This document shows, in pieces, positions 1 through 6,499 of a stretch of 13,332 nucleotides of DNA; the first letter of the stretch is position 1; every line of letters starts with the position of its first letter. A program made the translations under genes and the position numbers. Under the pieces are notes generated by a model, which was not told the origin of the DNA, did no database searches, and saw only the letters and a program-made list of their open reading frames with translations. The stretch comes from Puniceicoccales bacterium (GTDB lineage Bacteria; Verrucomicrobiota; Verrucomicrobiia; Opitutales; LL51), in NCBI GenBank assembly GCA_031259665.1, contig JAIRLD010000029.1, positions 1-13,332 of the forward strand. The letters run 5' to 3'.

Positions 1-338
1 GCGGATTGATCCAGTGGCGTTGCCACTGGATCAATCCGCAGGTGCCAGGCCAGTATTTTTAAAAGCACTCTTTAGCGGCAGAACATGCGAAGATTTCGCA
101 TGCTTTGCCGATAAGAAAAGTCAAAGAAAAATCAACTTAGGCGCAATCCCTGTGCAAAATTACACAGGGATTGCGCCTAACGAAAAGAAAAAAACTTGAC
201 CCTTGCGGCCGAGCCCGGCGCGGAACGCGCCGGGCTCGGCCGCCAAAGGAGGTCAAGGAGTCCATGACTCCTTGCGGGGTGTGGGGCGGAGCCCCACAAC
301 AACTTCCTTGCGGGAGTCCAGAGGGCTCCGCCCTCTGG
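1..338. repeat. Array of seven distinct hairpins
   Basis: Seven inverted repeats follow one another, each with a different sequence. H1 1-18/22-39 is a perfect 18 bp stem with loop gtt. H2 76-110 has inner stem 84-91/95-102 with loop gat and an outer pair 76-80/106-110. H3 137-154/163-180 is a perfect 18 bp stem with an 8-base loop. H4 205-222/226-243 is a perfect, very G+C-rich 18 bp stem with loop gaa. H5 254-262/266-274 is 9 bp with loop cat. H6 281-287/291-297 is 7 bp with loop gga. H7 318-326/330-338 is 9 bp with loop tcc. Six of the seven loops are three bases long. Gaps between hairpins are 6 to 36 bases. The open reading frames crossing the array are translations of palindromes and do not look like proteins. 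The last hairpin lies 11 bases beyond the stop codon of the minus-strand permease gene, so the array could form the 3' end of that transcript. No hairpin is followed directly by a T-run, so none is a textbook terminator. Function unknown; it may continue left of base 1. Confidence 0.85.
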
Positions 339-346
339 GCAGCCCC
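270..346. repeat. Two related GC-rich hairpin units inside the array
   Basis: The last two hairpins are preceded by the same short word, ccttgcggg, at about 270-278 and 307-315. Each is then followed within a few bases by a stem made of a G-run and a C-run with a three-base loop (281-297 and 318-338). This suggests that H6 and H7 are diverged copies of one element, while H1 to H4 are unrelated to it in sequence. Short G+C-rich palindromes of this kind occur dispersed in many bacterial genomes; copies elsewhere in this genome cannot be judged from the window. Confidence 0.5.
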
Positions 347-349
347 ATA

Positions 350-1111
350 TTAATTCCCGCGCAACGTAAGGGCTGTGATGCAGAGAATGCCAAATGTAGC
401 CGTGACATAGGCGATAATTACGCGGGAATCAAAGATACCGCGACAAAAATCTTCGAGTTGGAAGAATACGTTCCAATTGGAGTAGAGTGTTTCGAATATT
501 TCGCTCCATCCAGAAGCGATGGTCGACGCCTGTTTGAATAGTTGTCCCAGGACTAGAAACAAAAAAATACCAACCGTAGTGGCAGCCATGGATGTGGCGG
601 GCATTTTAGCGTGTGCGCTCACCCACAATCCGAATGCAATGACGACACCACCTAACAAATTCACAAAGCACCAACCACCCCAGCGAACTTGTGTTGTGAC
701 GAGGTTGGTAGACTGCGCCAGGGTTACGGAGCAACTTTGGGCAATTTCTGGAAAATAAATGACGATGGTCCACAGGGCCAAATGGACACAATATATTGCT
801 ATGAACTTACTAAAGACGATTAAAAAGCTATTGACGGGCAATACGAGTAAGGAATCGAATCGTTTTTCTGTTTTTTCGGAAACGATTGCCTTTGTTGTCA
901 GGATGGGAATAATCAATAGGAGGGGTAACCAAACTGATTTAAACAATTGGATCATGAGGGGGTCTTCCTGTTGAAAATCGGCATAAACTTTCAGCGAGAT
1001 AAAAAAAAGGATTCCCATTAGCGAGAAAAACAGGGCACAAACGGCGTAGAAGAAGGGAGATACGAAGAAACACTGAAATTCGTATCCGATTAAAATTTTC
1101 AATTGGCGCAT
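350..1111 (-). CDS. ABC-2 type transporter permease, GldF-like
   Basis: A 253-residue integral membrane protein, the usual length for ABC-2 permeases of the GldF/NosY kind. Six hydrophobic segments can be seen at about residues 18-40, 58-74, 98-120, 145-167, 172-192 and 229-249. The stretch SEKTEKRFDSLLVLPVN (78-94), between segments 2 and 3, matches the conserved cytoplasmic loop of this family (E-K-x-x-G-T-x-E-x-L-L-x-x-P). Family knowledge: such subunits pair with an ATPase and, in the Gld set, with a GldG partner. Neither is present here: upstream is a 290-base gap leading to divergent eno, and downstream is the hairpin array. No strong ribosome-binding site precedes the ATG. The substrate cannot be told. 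The permease call is firm; the GldF label is family resemblance only. Confidence 0.8.
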   Translation of the reverse strand: MRQLKILIGYEFQCFFVSPFFYAVCALFFSLMGILFFISLKVYADFQQEDPLMIQLFKSVWLPLLLIIPILTTKAIVSEKTEKRFDSLLVLPVNSFLIVFSKFIAIYCVHLALWTIVIYFPEIAQSCSVTLAQSTNLVTTQVRWGGWCFVNLLGGVVIAFGLWVSAHAKMPATSMAATTVGIFLFLVLGQLFKQASTIASGWSEIFETLYSNWNVFFQLEDFCRGIFDSRVIIAYVTATFGILCITALTLRGN

Positions 1112-1401
1112 ATTTTTGATTGGGCATAACAGTTTTCAATTGGACTTCAATTGGAAATTTAGTTTTTAGAAGGCAATAAGATATAATTTCCTCAACGGTC
1201 AGAAATTTTTCAATGAGTTTTCCCATTCGGTTTGTTCGAATTTTCCGATGGATAGGGAATATCGGACTTTAACCTTCGCGATACCCATGGGTGGCTCCGA
1301 CCGCATCCCGGAGAAATGATCTTCGCCGAAGAAAATATGCAGATAAATGGTAGAACATTAAACTTGCTCAAACGATATAAAACGATACTTACGGGGATGT
1401 T
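1112..1401. promoter_or_regulatory. Divergent permease/eno intergenic region
   Basis: This 290-base gap must hold promoters for both the permease (minus) and eno (plus). A perfect TATAAT lies at 1182-1187 on the plus strand, but its best -35 (TTAGTT at 1159-1164) is poor. If used, it would give eno a leader of roughly 200 bases. That leader contains a ten-base palindrome, acccatgggt (1283-1292), and tcttcgccgaaga (1320-1332), but I recognise no riboswitch. Closer to eno, tataaa at 1376-1381 lacks a -35 at the right distance. No credible gene lies here. Confidence 0.35.
1135..1155. repeat. Tandem 10-bp direct repeat, possible operator
   Basis: The word ttcaattgga occurs at 1135-1144 and again at 1146-1155, separated by one base. 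The 11-base period puts both on the same face of the helix, and each contains the palindrome caattg. A third nine-base match (ttcaattgg) lies at 1098-1106, inside the first codons of the permease gene. The position just upstream of the permease start suits a regulator-binding site, but no regulator is known here, and chance in A+T-rich DNA is not excluded. Confidence 0.35.
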
Positions 1402-2712
1402 ATGGTGAAAGTTACGATATCGGATGTTTGGGCGCGTGAGATCATTGATTCCCGGGGAAATCCAACCGTAGAGGTTGATATTATTTTGTCCGATGGAACG
1501 ATGGGACGGGCAGCGGTCCCTTCGGGGGCGAGTACGGGTGGACGGGAAGCTGTGGAGCTTCGCGATCAGAATGTGCTCCACGAATTTGAAAATATCGATC
1601 CTAAAAAGCGTTTTTATGGTCGTGGCGTTTTAGGGGCGATTCGCAATGTAACGGAACGTATTGCGCCGGCGGTTACGGGACTAGATCCCTTCGACCAGGC
1701 GGGGCTCGATATGCTCATGCTAACCCTCGACGGCACGGAAAATAAACGTGAACTCGGTGCCAATGCCATTCTAGCGGTTTCGCTAGCGACAGCGAAGGCG
1801 GCAGCAAATTATTTAAAAATTCCGCTTTATCGCTACCTGGGCGGTGTCAATGCACGGGTACTACCGGTTCCGATGATGAATGTACTCAATGGCGGTGCGC
1901 ACTCCGATGCGCCGGTCGATATCCAGGAATTTATGATCGTTCCGCATCATGCGAATACTTTACGGGAATCCGTACGCATGGGTGCCGAAACGTTTCACGC
2001 CCTAAAAGCGGTCCTAAAAGATCGCAAGTTATCGACGGCTGTAGGCGACGAAGGTGGATTTGCGCCGGATTTAGATTCCAATGAGGATGCGTTGAAATTA
2101 ATCGTAGAGGCGATCGAAAAGGCAGGGTACAAACCCGGTGAAGATATTTCCATTGCGCTCGATGTTGCAGCATCGGAATTTTTTGAAAAGGAGGAAAATT
2201 TATACACCTTTAAGAAATCCGATCAATCCAAGCATAGGGCATCGGAGCTGATTGATTGGTACGAGGAGCTGATTGGGAAGTATCCCATTCGTTCCATTGA
2301 GGACGGTCTCGACGAGGACGATTGGAGTGGCTGGGCGGAGCTAACGGCCCGTTTAGGAGACCAAGTCCAACTCGTCGGCGACGATCTATTTGTAACCAAC
2401 TCGGAATATTTAGCGCAGGGCATTGAGCAGGATACGGCCAATGCGATCCTGATTAAAGTGAACCAAATTGGCACCCTAACGGAGACGCTCGATTGCATCG
2501 AACTGGCGAAAACGGCGGGTTACAAGGGGATTGTTTCCCACCGTTCCGGTGAAACGGAGGATACGACCATTGCGGACATTGCCGTGGCGACCAATATAGG
2601 ACAAATCAAGACCGGTTCGATGAGCCGTACCGATCGCGTTTGCAAGTACAACCGGTTGATGCGTATCGAAGAGGTATTGGGCGATAGTGCTATTTTTGCG
2701 GGAAATATTTAA
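1402..2712 (+). CDS. eno: Enolase (phosphopyruvate hydratase)
   Basis: Enolase converts 2-phosphoglycerate to phosphoenolpyruvate in cytoplasmic glycolysis and gluconeogenesis. The 436-residue length is normal for bacteria. The N-terminal domain carries AREIIDSRGNPTVEV (11-25) and the flexible loop SGASTG (41-46). Active-site elements are all present: H167 in GGAHSDAP, E176 in QEFM, E217 in GDEGGFAP, metal ligands D254 (ALDVAASEF), E300 (SIEDGL) and D327 (VGDDLF), base K352 (IKVNQIGT), H380-R381-S382, and K403 (IKTGS). The signature VSHRSGETEDT is intact. The start is fixed by homology to M-x-K-V; the ribosome-binding site (acgggga, 1391-1397) is modest. The loop reads GGAHSDAP rather than the proteobacterial GGAHADNN, a variant known in several other phyla. 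The gene appears monocistronic, and no clear terminator follows it. Confidence 0.98.
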   Translation: MVKVTISDVWAREIIDSRGNPTVEVDIILSDGTMGRAAVPSGASTGGREAVELRDQNVLHEFENIDPKKRFYGRGVLGAIRNVTERIAPAVTGLDPFDQAGLDMLMLTLDGTENKRELGANAILAVSLATAKAAANYLKIPLYRYLGGVNARVLPVPMMNVLNGGAHSDAPVDIQEFMIVPHHANTLRESVRMGAETFHALKAVLKDRKLSTAVGDEGGFAPDLDSNEDALKLIVEAIEKAGYKPGEDISIALDVAASEFFEKEENLYTFKKSDQSKHRASELIDWYEELIGKYPIRSIEDGLDEDDWSGWAELTARLGDQVQLVGDDLFVTNSEYLAQGIEQDTANAILIKVNQIGTLTETLDCIELAKTAGYKGIVSHRSGETEDTTIADIAVATNIGQIKTGSMSRTDRVCKYNRLMRIEEVLGDSAIFAGNI

Positions 2713-2925
2713 AATTTCTCCAGTAATTTTCAGTGGTGAAATTATAATTTTCCGGAAATTGGGCTCCGTAAGGAAGAAAAATGGATGAATCCCAGTGGGG
2801 GTACTTTTGACGTCTCTTTTTTGGGAGGGTGTACTCTTTTAGTTTTTTTGTTTGTACTCTTTTTTTATTTTATTTTTAAATATTTTTCTTGACAGGGATC
2901 ATTTTTTCGAAACATAGTCAGAATC
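2713..2925 (+). promoter_or_regulatory. T-rich region and promoter of the nuclease gene
   Basis: A 213-base gap. From about 2817 it is strongly T-rich on the plus strand, with a direct repeat tgtactctttt at 2830-2840 and 2853-2863. A perfect -35, TTGACA, lies at 2889-2894, and catagt at 2913-2918 is a fair -10 with an 18-base spacer. Transcription would then begin at about 2925, at the ATG itself, and no Shine-Dalgarno sequence precedes it. About 60 bases of this region reappear, diverged, ahead of the dead paralogue at 5187. Confidence 0.55.
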
Positions 2926-3942
2926 ATGAATCGATATAATGGACCATCTTCTGTGGATTTTGGTGTGCCAGCGAGCGGTACGGGCGTAACCCATTTTATT
3001 AAGGCCACTTCAGATGTGGGCTTTAGGACGATGCTATCTAATCCTGCGATTGCGGAAGCGCTCATCAATGAATTATTTAAGAGTATCCATCTGGCTCCCA
3101 TCCGCATCACCGATGAGGGACGATTGGAAATGCCGCTCCAGGAACACGGTTCCTTTACAGGCGTGGATCATCATGCGATTACGACCAAGCGGGAACACAT
3201 CATCATCGAGATGCAGATGATCCGCCACGACAATTTCGACAAGCGGGTGTTGTTCCACGCCGCTTCGACCTTCGCCCATCAGAAATTTGAAGATGGCGAG
3301 TGGGCTCTGCAGATTAAAGATGTCTATACCATCCAGTTTGTTGACTACTTCACCCAGGGCAGTGGTCCCATAAAATATTATGAAGCGATCAATAGGCTTT
3401 CGTTAAAAGCGGGACAAGATGGCCAACTCCTCCCGTACGAAACGCTCCCAGGCATCCGCTTGATTCAAGTGGAACTGAACGGAGAAGGCATCCGGGACAT
3501 TAAATTTCCTGTACAGAGAGAATTAACGGAGTTGGAATGGTGGTGGTATATTATAAAATACTCCAATCAATTTGACCCGGATGAAGTCGAGCGTTGCAAA
3601 AAACTTGGGTTATCGGAGCGCATGGAACAGGCCCTTCGCCAATTGGAATATGTCGGTCTAGACCCCAAGAAACGGGAAGCGTATGCCAAAGAAATCACTG
3701 AAATAGATACCTACGACGACGAACTGAGGCGCATGAAATTGAGAGGTTTACTTGCTGGATTTATTGATTTTCAGAAAATATCTTCAACAATAGTACAAGA
3801 AATCCAAAATTGGGGAAAATTATTTCCGCGGAGTCTCGTGGAGGGGATAGGAAATCGCTACATTGGAGAAGGAAAAATTTCGAAAGAGCAGTTGGGGCAT
3901 TTTGTTAAACTTCTCGCGGAAAATGGAGTTCTTTCCGACTAG
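2926..3942 (+). CDS. Rpn/TIGR01784-type PD-(D/E)XK nuclease family protein
   Basis: A 338-residue protein of the family annotated as Rpn recombination-promoting nuclease or PD-(D/E)XK nuclease-family transposase. The N-terminal half has the expected order: FIKATSDVGFRTMLSNP (24-40), then D81 (GVDHHAI), then the core IIIEMQM (92-98) supplying E95 and Q97, R107 in DKRVLFHAAS, and the vYxIQFVDYF strand (134-142). Known family members cut DNA and can promote recombination; whether this one is active is not visible. The C-terminal part is charged and helical, as in relatives. A decayed paralogue lies 2.2 kb downstream, beyond the cytidylate-kinase-like gene. Compared with that copy this gene lacks four codons near residue 270, without loss of frame. 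No terminal inverted repeats are seen, so it is not a recognisable insertion sequence. Confidence 0.85.
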   Translation: MNRYNGPSSVDFGVPASGTGVTHFIKATSDVGFRTMLSNPAIAEALINELFKSIHLAPIRITDEGRLEMPLQEHGSFTGVDHHAITTKREHIIIEMQMIRHDNFDKRVLFHAASTFAHQKFEDGEWALQIKDVYTIQFVDYFTQGSGPIKYYEAINRLSLKAGQDGQLLPYETLPGIRLIQVELNGEGIRDIKFPVQRELTELEWWWYIIKYSNQFDPDEVERCKKLGLSERMEQALRQLEYVGLDPKKREAYAKEITEIDTYDDELRRMKLRGLLAGFIDFQKISSTIVQEIQNWGKLFPRSLVEGIGNRYIGEGKISKEQLGHFVKLLAENGVLSD

Positions 3943-4076
3943 TATTGGGAATTTCCACCGATGCCTAGCTCTCGAAACCCGTGAAAGGAAAAGGGCCTTC
4001 TTTAACCAACAAAGTCAGGACTGAGTCGGGCTGTTGTTTTGCGTTTCTATTGGTGCTGGTAAGAAATGCGTATAAT

Positions 4077-4994
4077 TTATTCTTTCTTCGATTGGGCGAG
4101 TTCATTTTTTTCGTCAAATTTTTGCTCGATGAAAGCCGAAACGAGGCGTATATTATCCTCTAGGGAGCGATTATGCGTCCAGATACGAATGACACCCTTC
4201 GGTTCTTTGAGCGGAGCAAATGAAGAAGCTTTATCCAAGGTATCGCGCCGCAGTGGGTCATCCACTTCTTTTTCTTCGTTTAGGCGAAAGTCAATTTTTG
4301 CCCGAGCACTTGCGTTAAACCAAAATTTTAAGTCCGCTTCCGGAAACGTCTTCGTCCCACAGGTACGCCCCTCCGCGATGAGTCCTCTAAAACCATCGGT
4401 TACGACGAAATCAAGCACCTTTCGGGCCACTTTTAGACAAAAATTATGGACCGATTCGAATTGACTCGAATAGAGGGCAACCGTAGCATTCAATTGATCG
4501 GAGCGCAGTTCCTTATCCGATAAAATTTCGCCATCGACGATAAAACAGGCATGACGATTCCTAACGGTAACCTTCCAACTGACAGTCTTAAGAAAATCTT
4601 CAATTTTTCGTTCGTTTTCAGGTTTAGGATCCAGTTTATGTTTGAGAAGAACGTGGGAAACGGTTCGGTAAAGGGCACCCGATTCCAGGTAAATAAGATT
4701 AATTTTTTCCGCTAAACTTTTCGTAATGGGTGATTTTTTTGCAGCGGAACCGCCATCGATAGTGATCAATATGGTTGCATTTCCTTTTGATTTTTTACGG
4801 GGATTTTTTTTGATTTTCTTAGAAGTAGCACTTTTTTTAATAGCTTTCGCTTCATTCGATTGCTTTCCTTTATTGTCCGTTTTAGCGGGGAATTTGGCTG
4901 GTAACTGGGCAGTTGTCGCCGCAATTAATGCACTATCTATCCCTATAACGAGTCCACCCACACAAAGGATTAATTGTAATTTTTTTGCATTCAT
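4077..4994 (-). CDS. Exported cytidylate-kinase-like protein with altered P-loop
   Basis: A 305-residue protein in three parts. Residues 1-30 look like a signal peptide: KK, then a hydrophobic stretch LQLILCVGGLVIG, then ALIAATTAQ. Residues 31-71 form a Lys-rich linker. From about 73 on the sequence follows bacterial cytidylate kinase: ILITIDGG, YLESGALYR (102-110; family YLDTGAMYR), IAEGRTCGT (206-214; family EGRDIGT), FPEADLKFWFNASA (217-230) and APLKEP (260-265). Cytidylate kinase phosphorylates CMP and dCMP in the cytoplasm, so a signal peptide is unexpected. Key residues differ: the P-loop reads GGSAAKKSP where GPAGSGKST is expected, losing the glycine before the lysine, and the GRDIG aspartate is Thr211. 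I infer a diverged, possibly non-catalytic paralogue. It lies between the two nuclease copies and ends convergent with the first. The 134 bases at 3943-4076 hold nothing recognisable. Confidence 0.75.
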   Translation of the reverse strand: MNAKKLQLILCVGGLVIGIDSALIAATTAQLPAKFPAKTDNKGKQSNEAKAIKKSATSKKIKKNPRKKSKGNATILITIDGGSAAKKSPITKSLAEKINLIYLESGALYRTVSHVLLKHKLDPKPENERKIEDFLKTVSWKVTVRNRHACFIVDGEILSDKELRSDQLNATVALYSSQFESVHNFCLKVARKVLDFVVTDGFRGLIAEGRTCGTKTFPEADLKFWFNASARAKIDFRLNEEKEVDDPLRRDTLDKASSFAPLKEPKGVIRIWTHNRSLEDNIRLVSAFIEQKFDEKNELAQSKKE

Positions 4995-5186
4995 TCTGGG
5001 TGTAATTTAGTGATTAATTTTCAAATGTCAATTTTATATGTAATTTTTTATGCATAGTTTTCATATATGGTGGATTATTTCTTTATTTGGTTTCGTTGGG
5101 AGATGAATAGCTTGTAATTTTCCATTTCGTTTTATTTTTTAATATTTTTCTTGATAGGAGCTGTTTTTCAAAACGTACTGAAAATC
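4995..5186. repeat. Gap with diverged copy of the nuclease promoter region
   Basis: The right part, about 5128-5186, aligns with 2863-2925 ahead of the intact nuclease gene; both contain the word aatatttttcttga and end in aatcatgaa. The -35 has become TTGATA (5151-5156), and the -10 position reads cgtact, so the promoter looks weakened along with the gene. The left part, 4995-5127, is A+T-rich, must contain the promoter of the minus-strand kinase-like gene, and shows no other feature. Confidence 0.6.
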
Positions 5187-6213
5187 ATGAACCAAATAGA
5201 CCACCCTTTGAGGGATTTGATACGTCGGTGAATGATACGGGAATAACTCACGTTATTAAAGCTACTTCGAATGTGGGTTTTAAGGCGATGTTATCCGATC
5301 CCGAGATCGCGGAAGCGCTCATCAATGAATTATTTAAGAGTATCCATCTGGCTCCCATCCGCATTGCCGATGAGGGACGACTGGAAGTTCCTTTGCAGGG
5401 CCACGGTTCCTTTGCGGCCATGGATTATCATGCGATTACAACTAAGCGAGAGCACATCATCATCGAAATGTAGATGATCCGCCACGATAATTTCGATAAA
5501 CGGGTGTTGTTTTATGCCGCTTCAACCTTCGCCAATCAGGAATTCGAAGGTGGCGAATAGGCGCCCCAAATTAAAGATGTTTACATCATCCAATTTGTTG
5601 ATTACTTCACGCAGGGTAGTAACCCTATAAAATATTATGAAATAGTCAATAAACTTTCGTTAAAAGTTAAACAAGACGGCCAGCTTCTTCTTTACGAAAG
5701 AATCTCGGGTATTTATTTGATTCAGGTGGAGTTGAAAGGCGAGGGCATTCGGGATATTAAATTCCCCGTGCAGGGAGAATTGACGGAGTTGGAGTGGTGG
5801 TGGTATGTTATAAAATACTCCAACCAATTCGATTCGGATGAGATTGAACGCTGTAAAAACTCGGCCTACCGGAACGGATGGAACAGGCCCTTTGCCAATT
5901 GGAGTATGTCGACTTAGATCCCAAGAAACGGGAAGCGTATACCACAGAAGTCACTGAAATAGATACCTACGACGATGAACTGAAGCGTATCGCGTTAGAA
6001 GGTGAATTGAAAGGTTTGCTCGACGGATTTATCGATTTTCAAAAGATACCTCCGACGGCAGCGAAACGAATTAAAGAAACGGAAAAATTACTCCCGCGAA
6101 GTCTTGTGGAAGAAGTAGGGAGTCACTACATCAACGAGGGGAAAATTTCGCAGGAGCAGCTGAAACATTTTATTGAACTTCTCAGAGAAAATGGAATTCT
6201 GGCCATTGATTGA
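5187..6213 (+). pseudogene. Decayed paralogue of the Rpn-type nuclease
   Basis: This copy aligns with the gene at 2926-3942 over its whole length but cannot be read through. A net loss of 4 bases between the original ATG (5187) and codon 18 shifts the frame. Two codons have become stops: CAG to TAG at 5471-5473, in the IIIEMQM core, and TGG to TAG at 5558-5560. One A has been lost from the A-run at about 5855-5860, shifting the frame again. The open pieces are about 5228-5473, 5717-5917 and 5878-6213. The first stop removes the catalytic Gln of the E-x-Q motif, so no active enzyme can result. The copy keeps four codons (in EGELKGLLDG) that the intact gene lacks, so it preserves a version closer to the ancestor at that point. 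Confidence 0.9.
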
Positions 6214-6260
6214 TGATTCTTATCTCCTCGATCGCACGGTTGTGTCGGGGAATTTTATGA

Positions 6261-6353
6261 CGTTTAAATACTTACGACGACACTGCGGCTGCAGGAGGGA
6301 ATGAATCGATTCAAATTGTTAAATTACTGCTCGCGCATGGCGCGAAGTGGTAA
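6261..6353 (+). pseudogene. Remnant of an ankyrin-repeat gene, C-terminal end
   Basis: In one frame these bases read as the tail of an ankyrin protein: TAAAGGNESIQIVKLLLAHG followed by AKW and a TAA stop at 6351-6353. IVKLLLAHGA is a textbook second helix of an ankyrin repeat. The tail closely resembles those of the two other ankyrin loci in the window, which end IAQLLCAKGAW and VQLLRAHGAR. A TGA at 6258-6260 closes the frame upstream and there is no start codon, so only about 30 codons survive. It lies between the dead nuclease and the rsmA fragment. Confidence 0.7.
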
Positions 6354-6380
6354 TGCTTTGTTTGAGTGAAGTGGCTTTGG

Positions 6381-6472
6381 CCTAATTATTGTTGAAATTA
6401 CTAGAAAAATTTCCGCAGAAGGAATGGGGCAAAATTTTCTAGTCGATAAGAATATCGTTTTTAAATCCTTAC
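6381..6472 (+). pseudogene. Truncated duplicate of the rsmA 5' region
   Basis: These 92 bases align with 6543-6635 inside rsmA, about 162 bases further on, at high identity. They cover the segment encoding LLLKLLEKFPRKRWGQNFL and the following IDKNIVFKSL. A run of five G in rsmA is four G here, which breaks the frame, and there is no start codon in register. The copy ends where the rsmA leader begins. It is a partial tandem duplication that has decayed by point changes and one deletion. Confidence 0.85.
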
Positions 6473-6499
6473 TTTTTATATATTCAGGAGTGTAGATTG

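Noticed and set aside
1..338. CRISPR array or integron attC array
   Set aside because: The palindromes differ in sequence and length, there is no constant repeat with spacers, and no Cas gene or integrase is in the window.
14..541. Open reading frames across the hairpin array (14-199, 171-353, 203-541 on plus)
   Set aside because: They translate palindromes or run antisense to the permease, have no ribosome-binding site and no recognisable protein features.
939..1226. Minus-strand 95-residue frame covering the permease upstream region
   Set aside because: It overlaps the permease start in another frame and its second half is a shadow of membrane-segment codons.
1931..2498. Minus-strand frames inside eno
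   Set aside because: They are antisense to a fully conserved enolase, and their composition is that of an opposite-strand shadow.
4952..4994. Lipoprotein signal in the kinase-like protein (LILC)
   Set aside because: The residue before Cys is Leu, not Gly, Ala or Ser, so there is no lipobox; an ordinary signal peptide fits better.
2926..6213. Composite transposon formed by the two nuclease copies
   Set aside because: No terminal inverted repeats or target-site duplications are visible at either copy, and both lie in the same orientation with only a promoter region shared.
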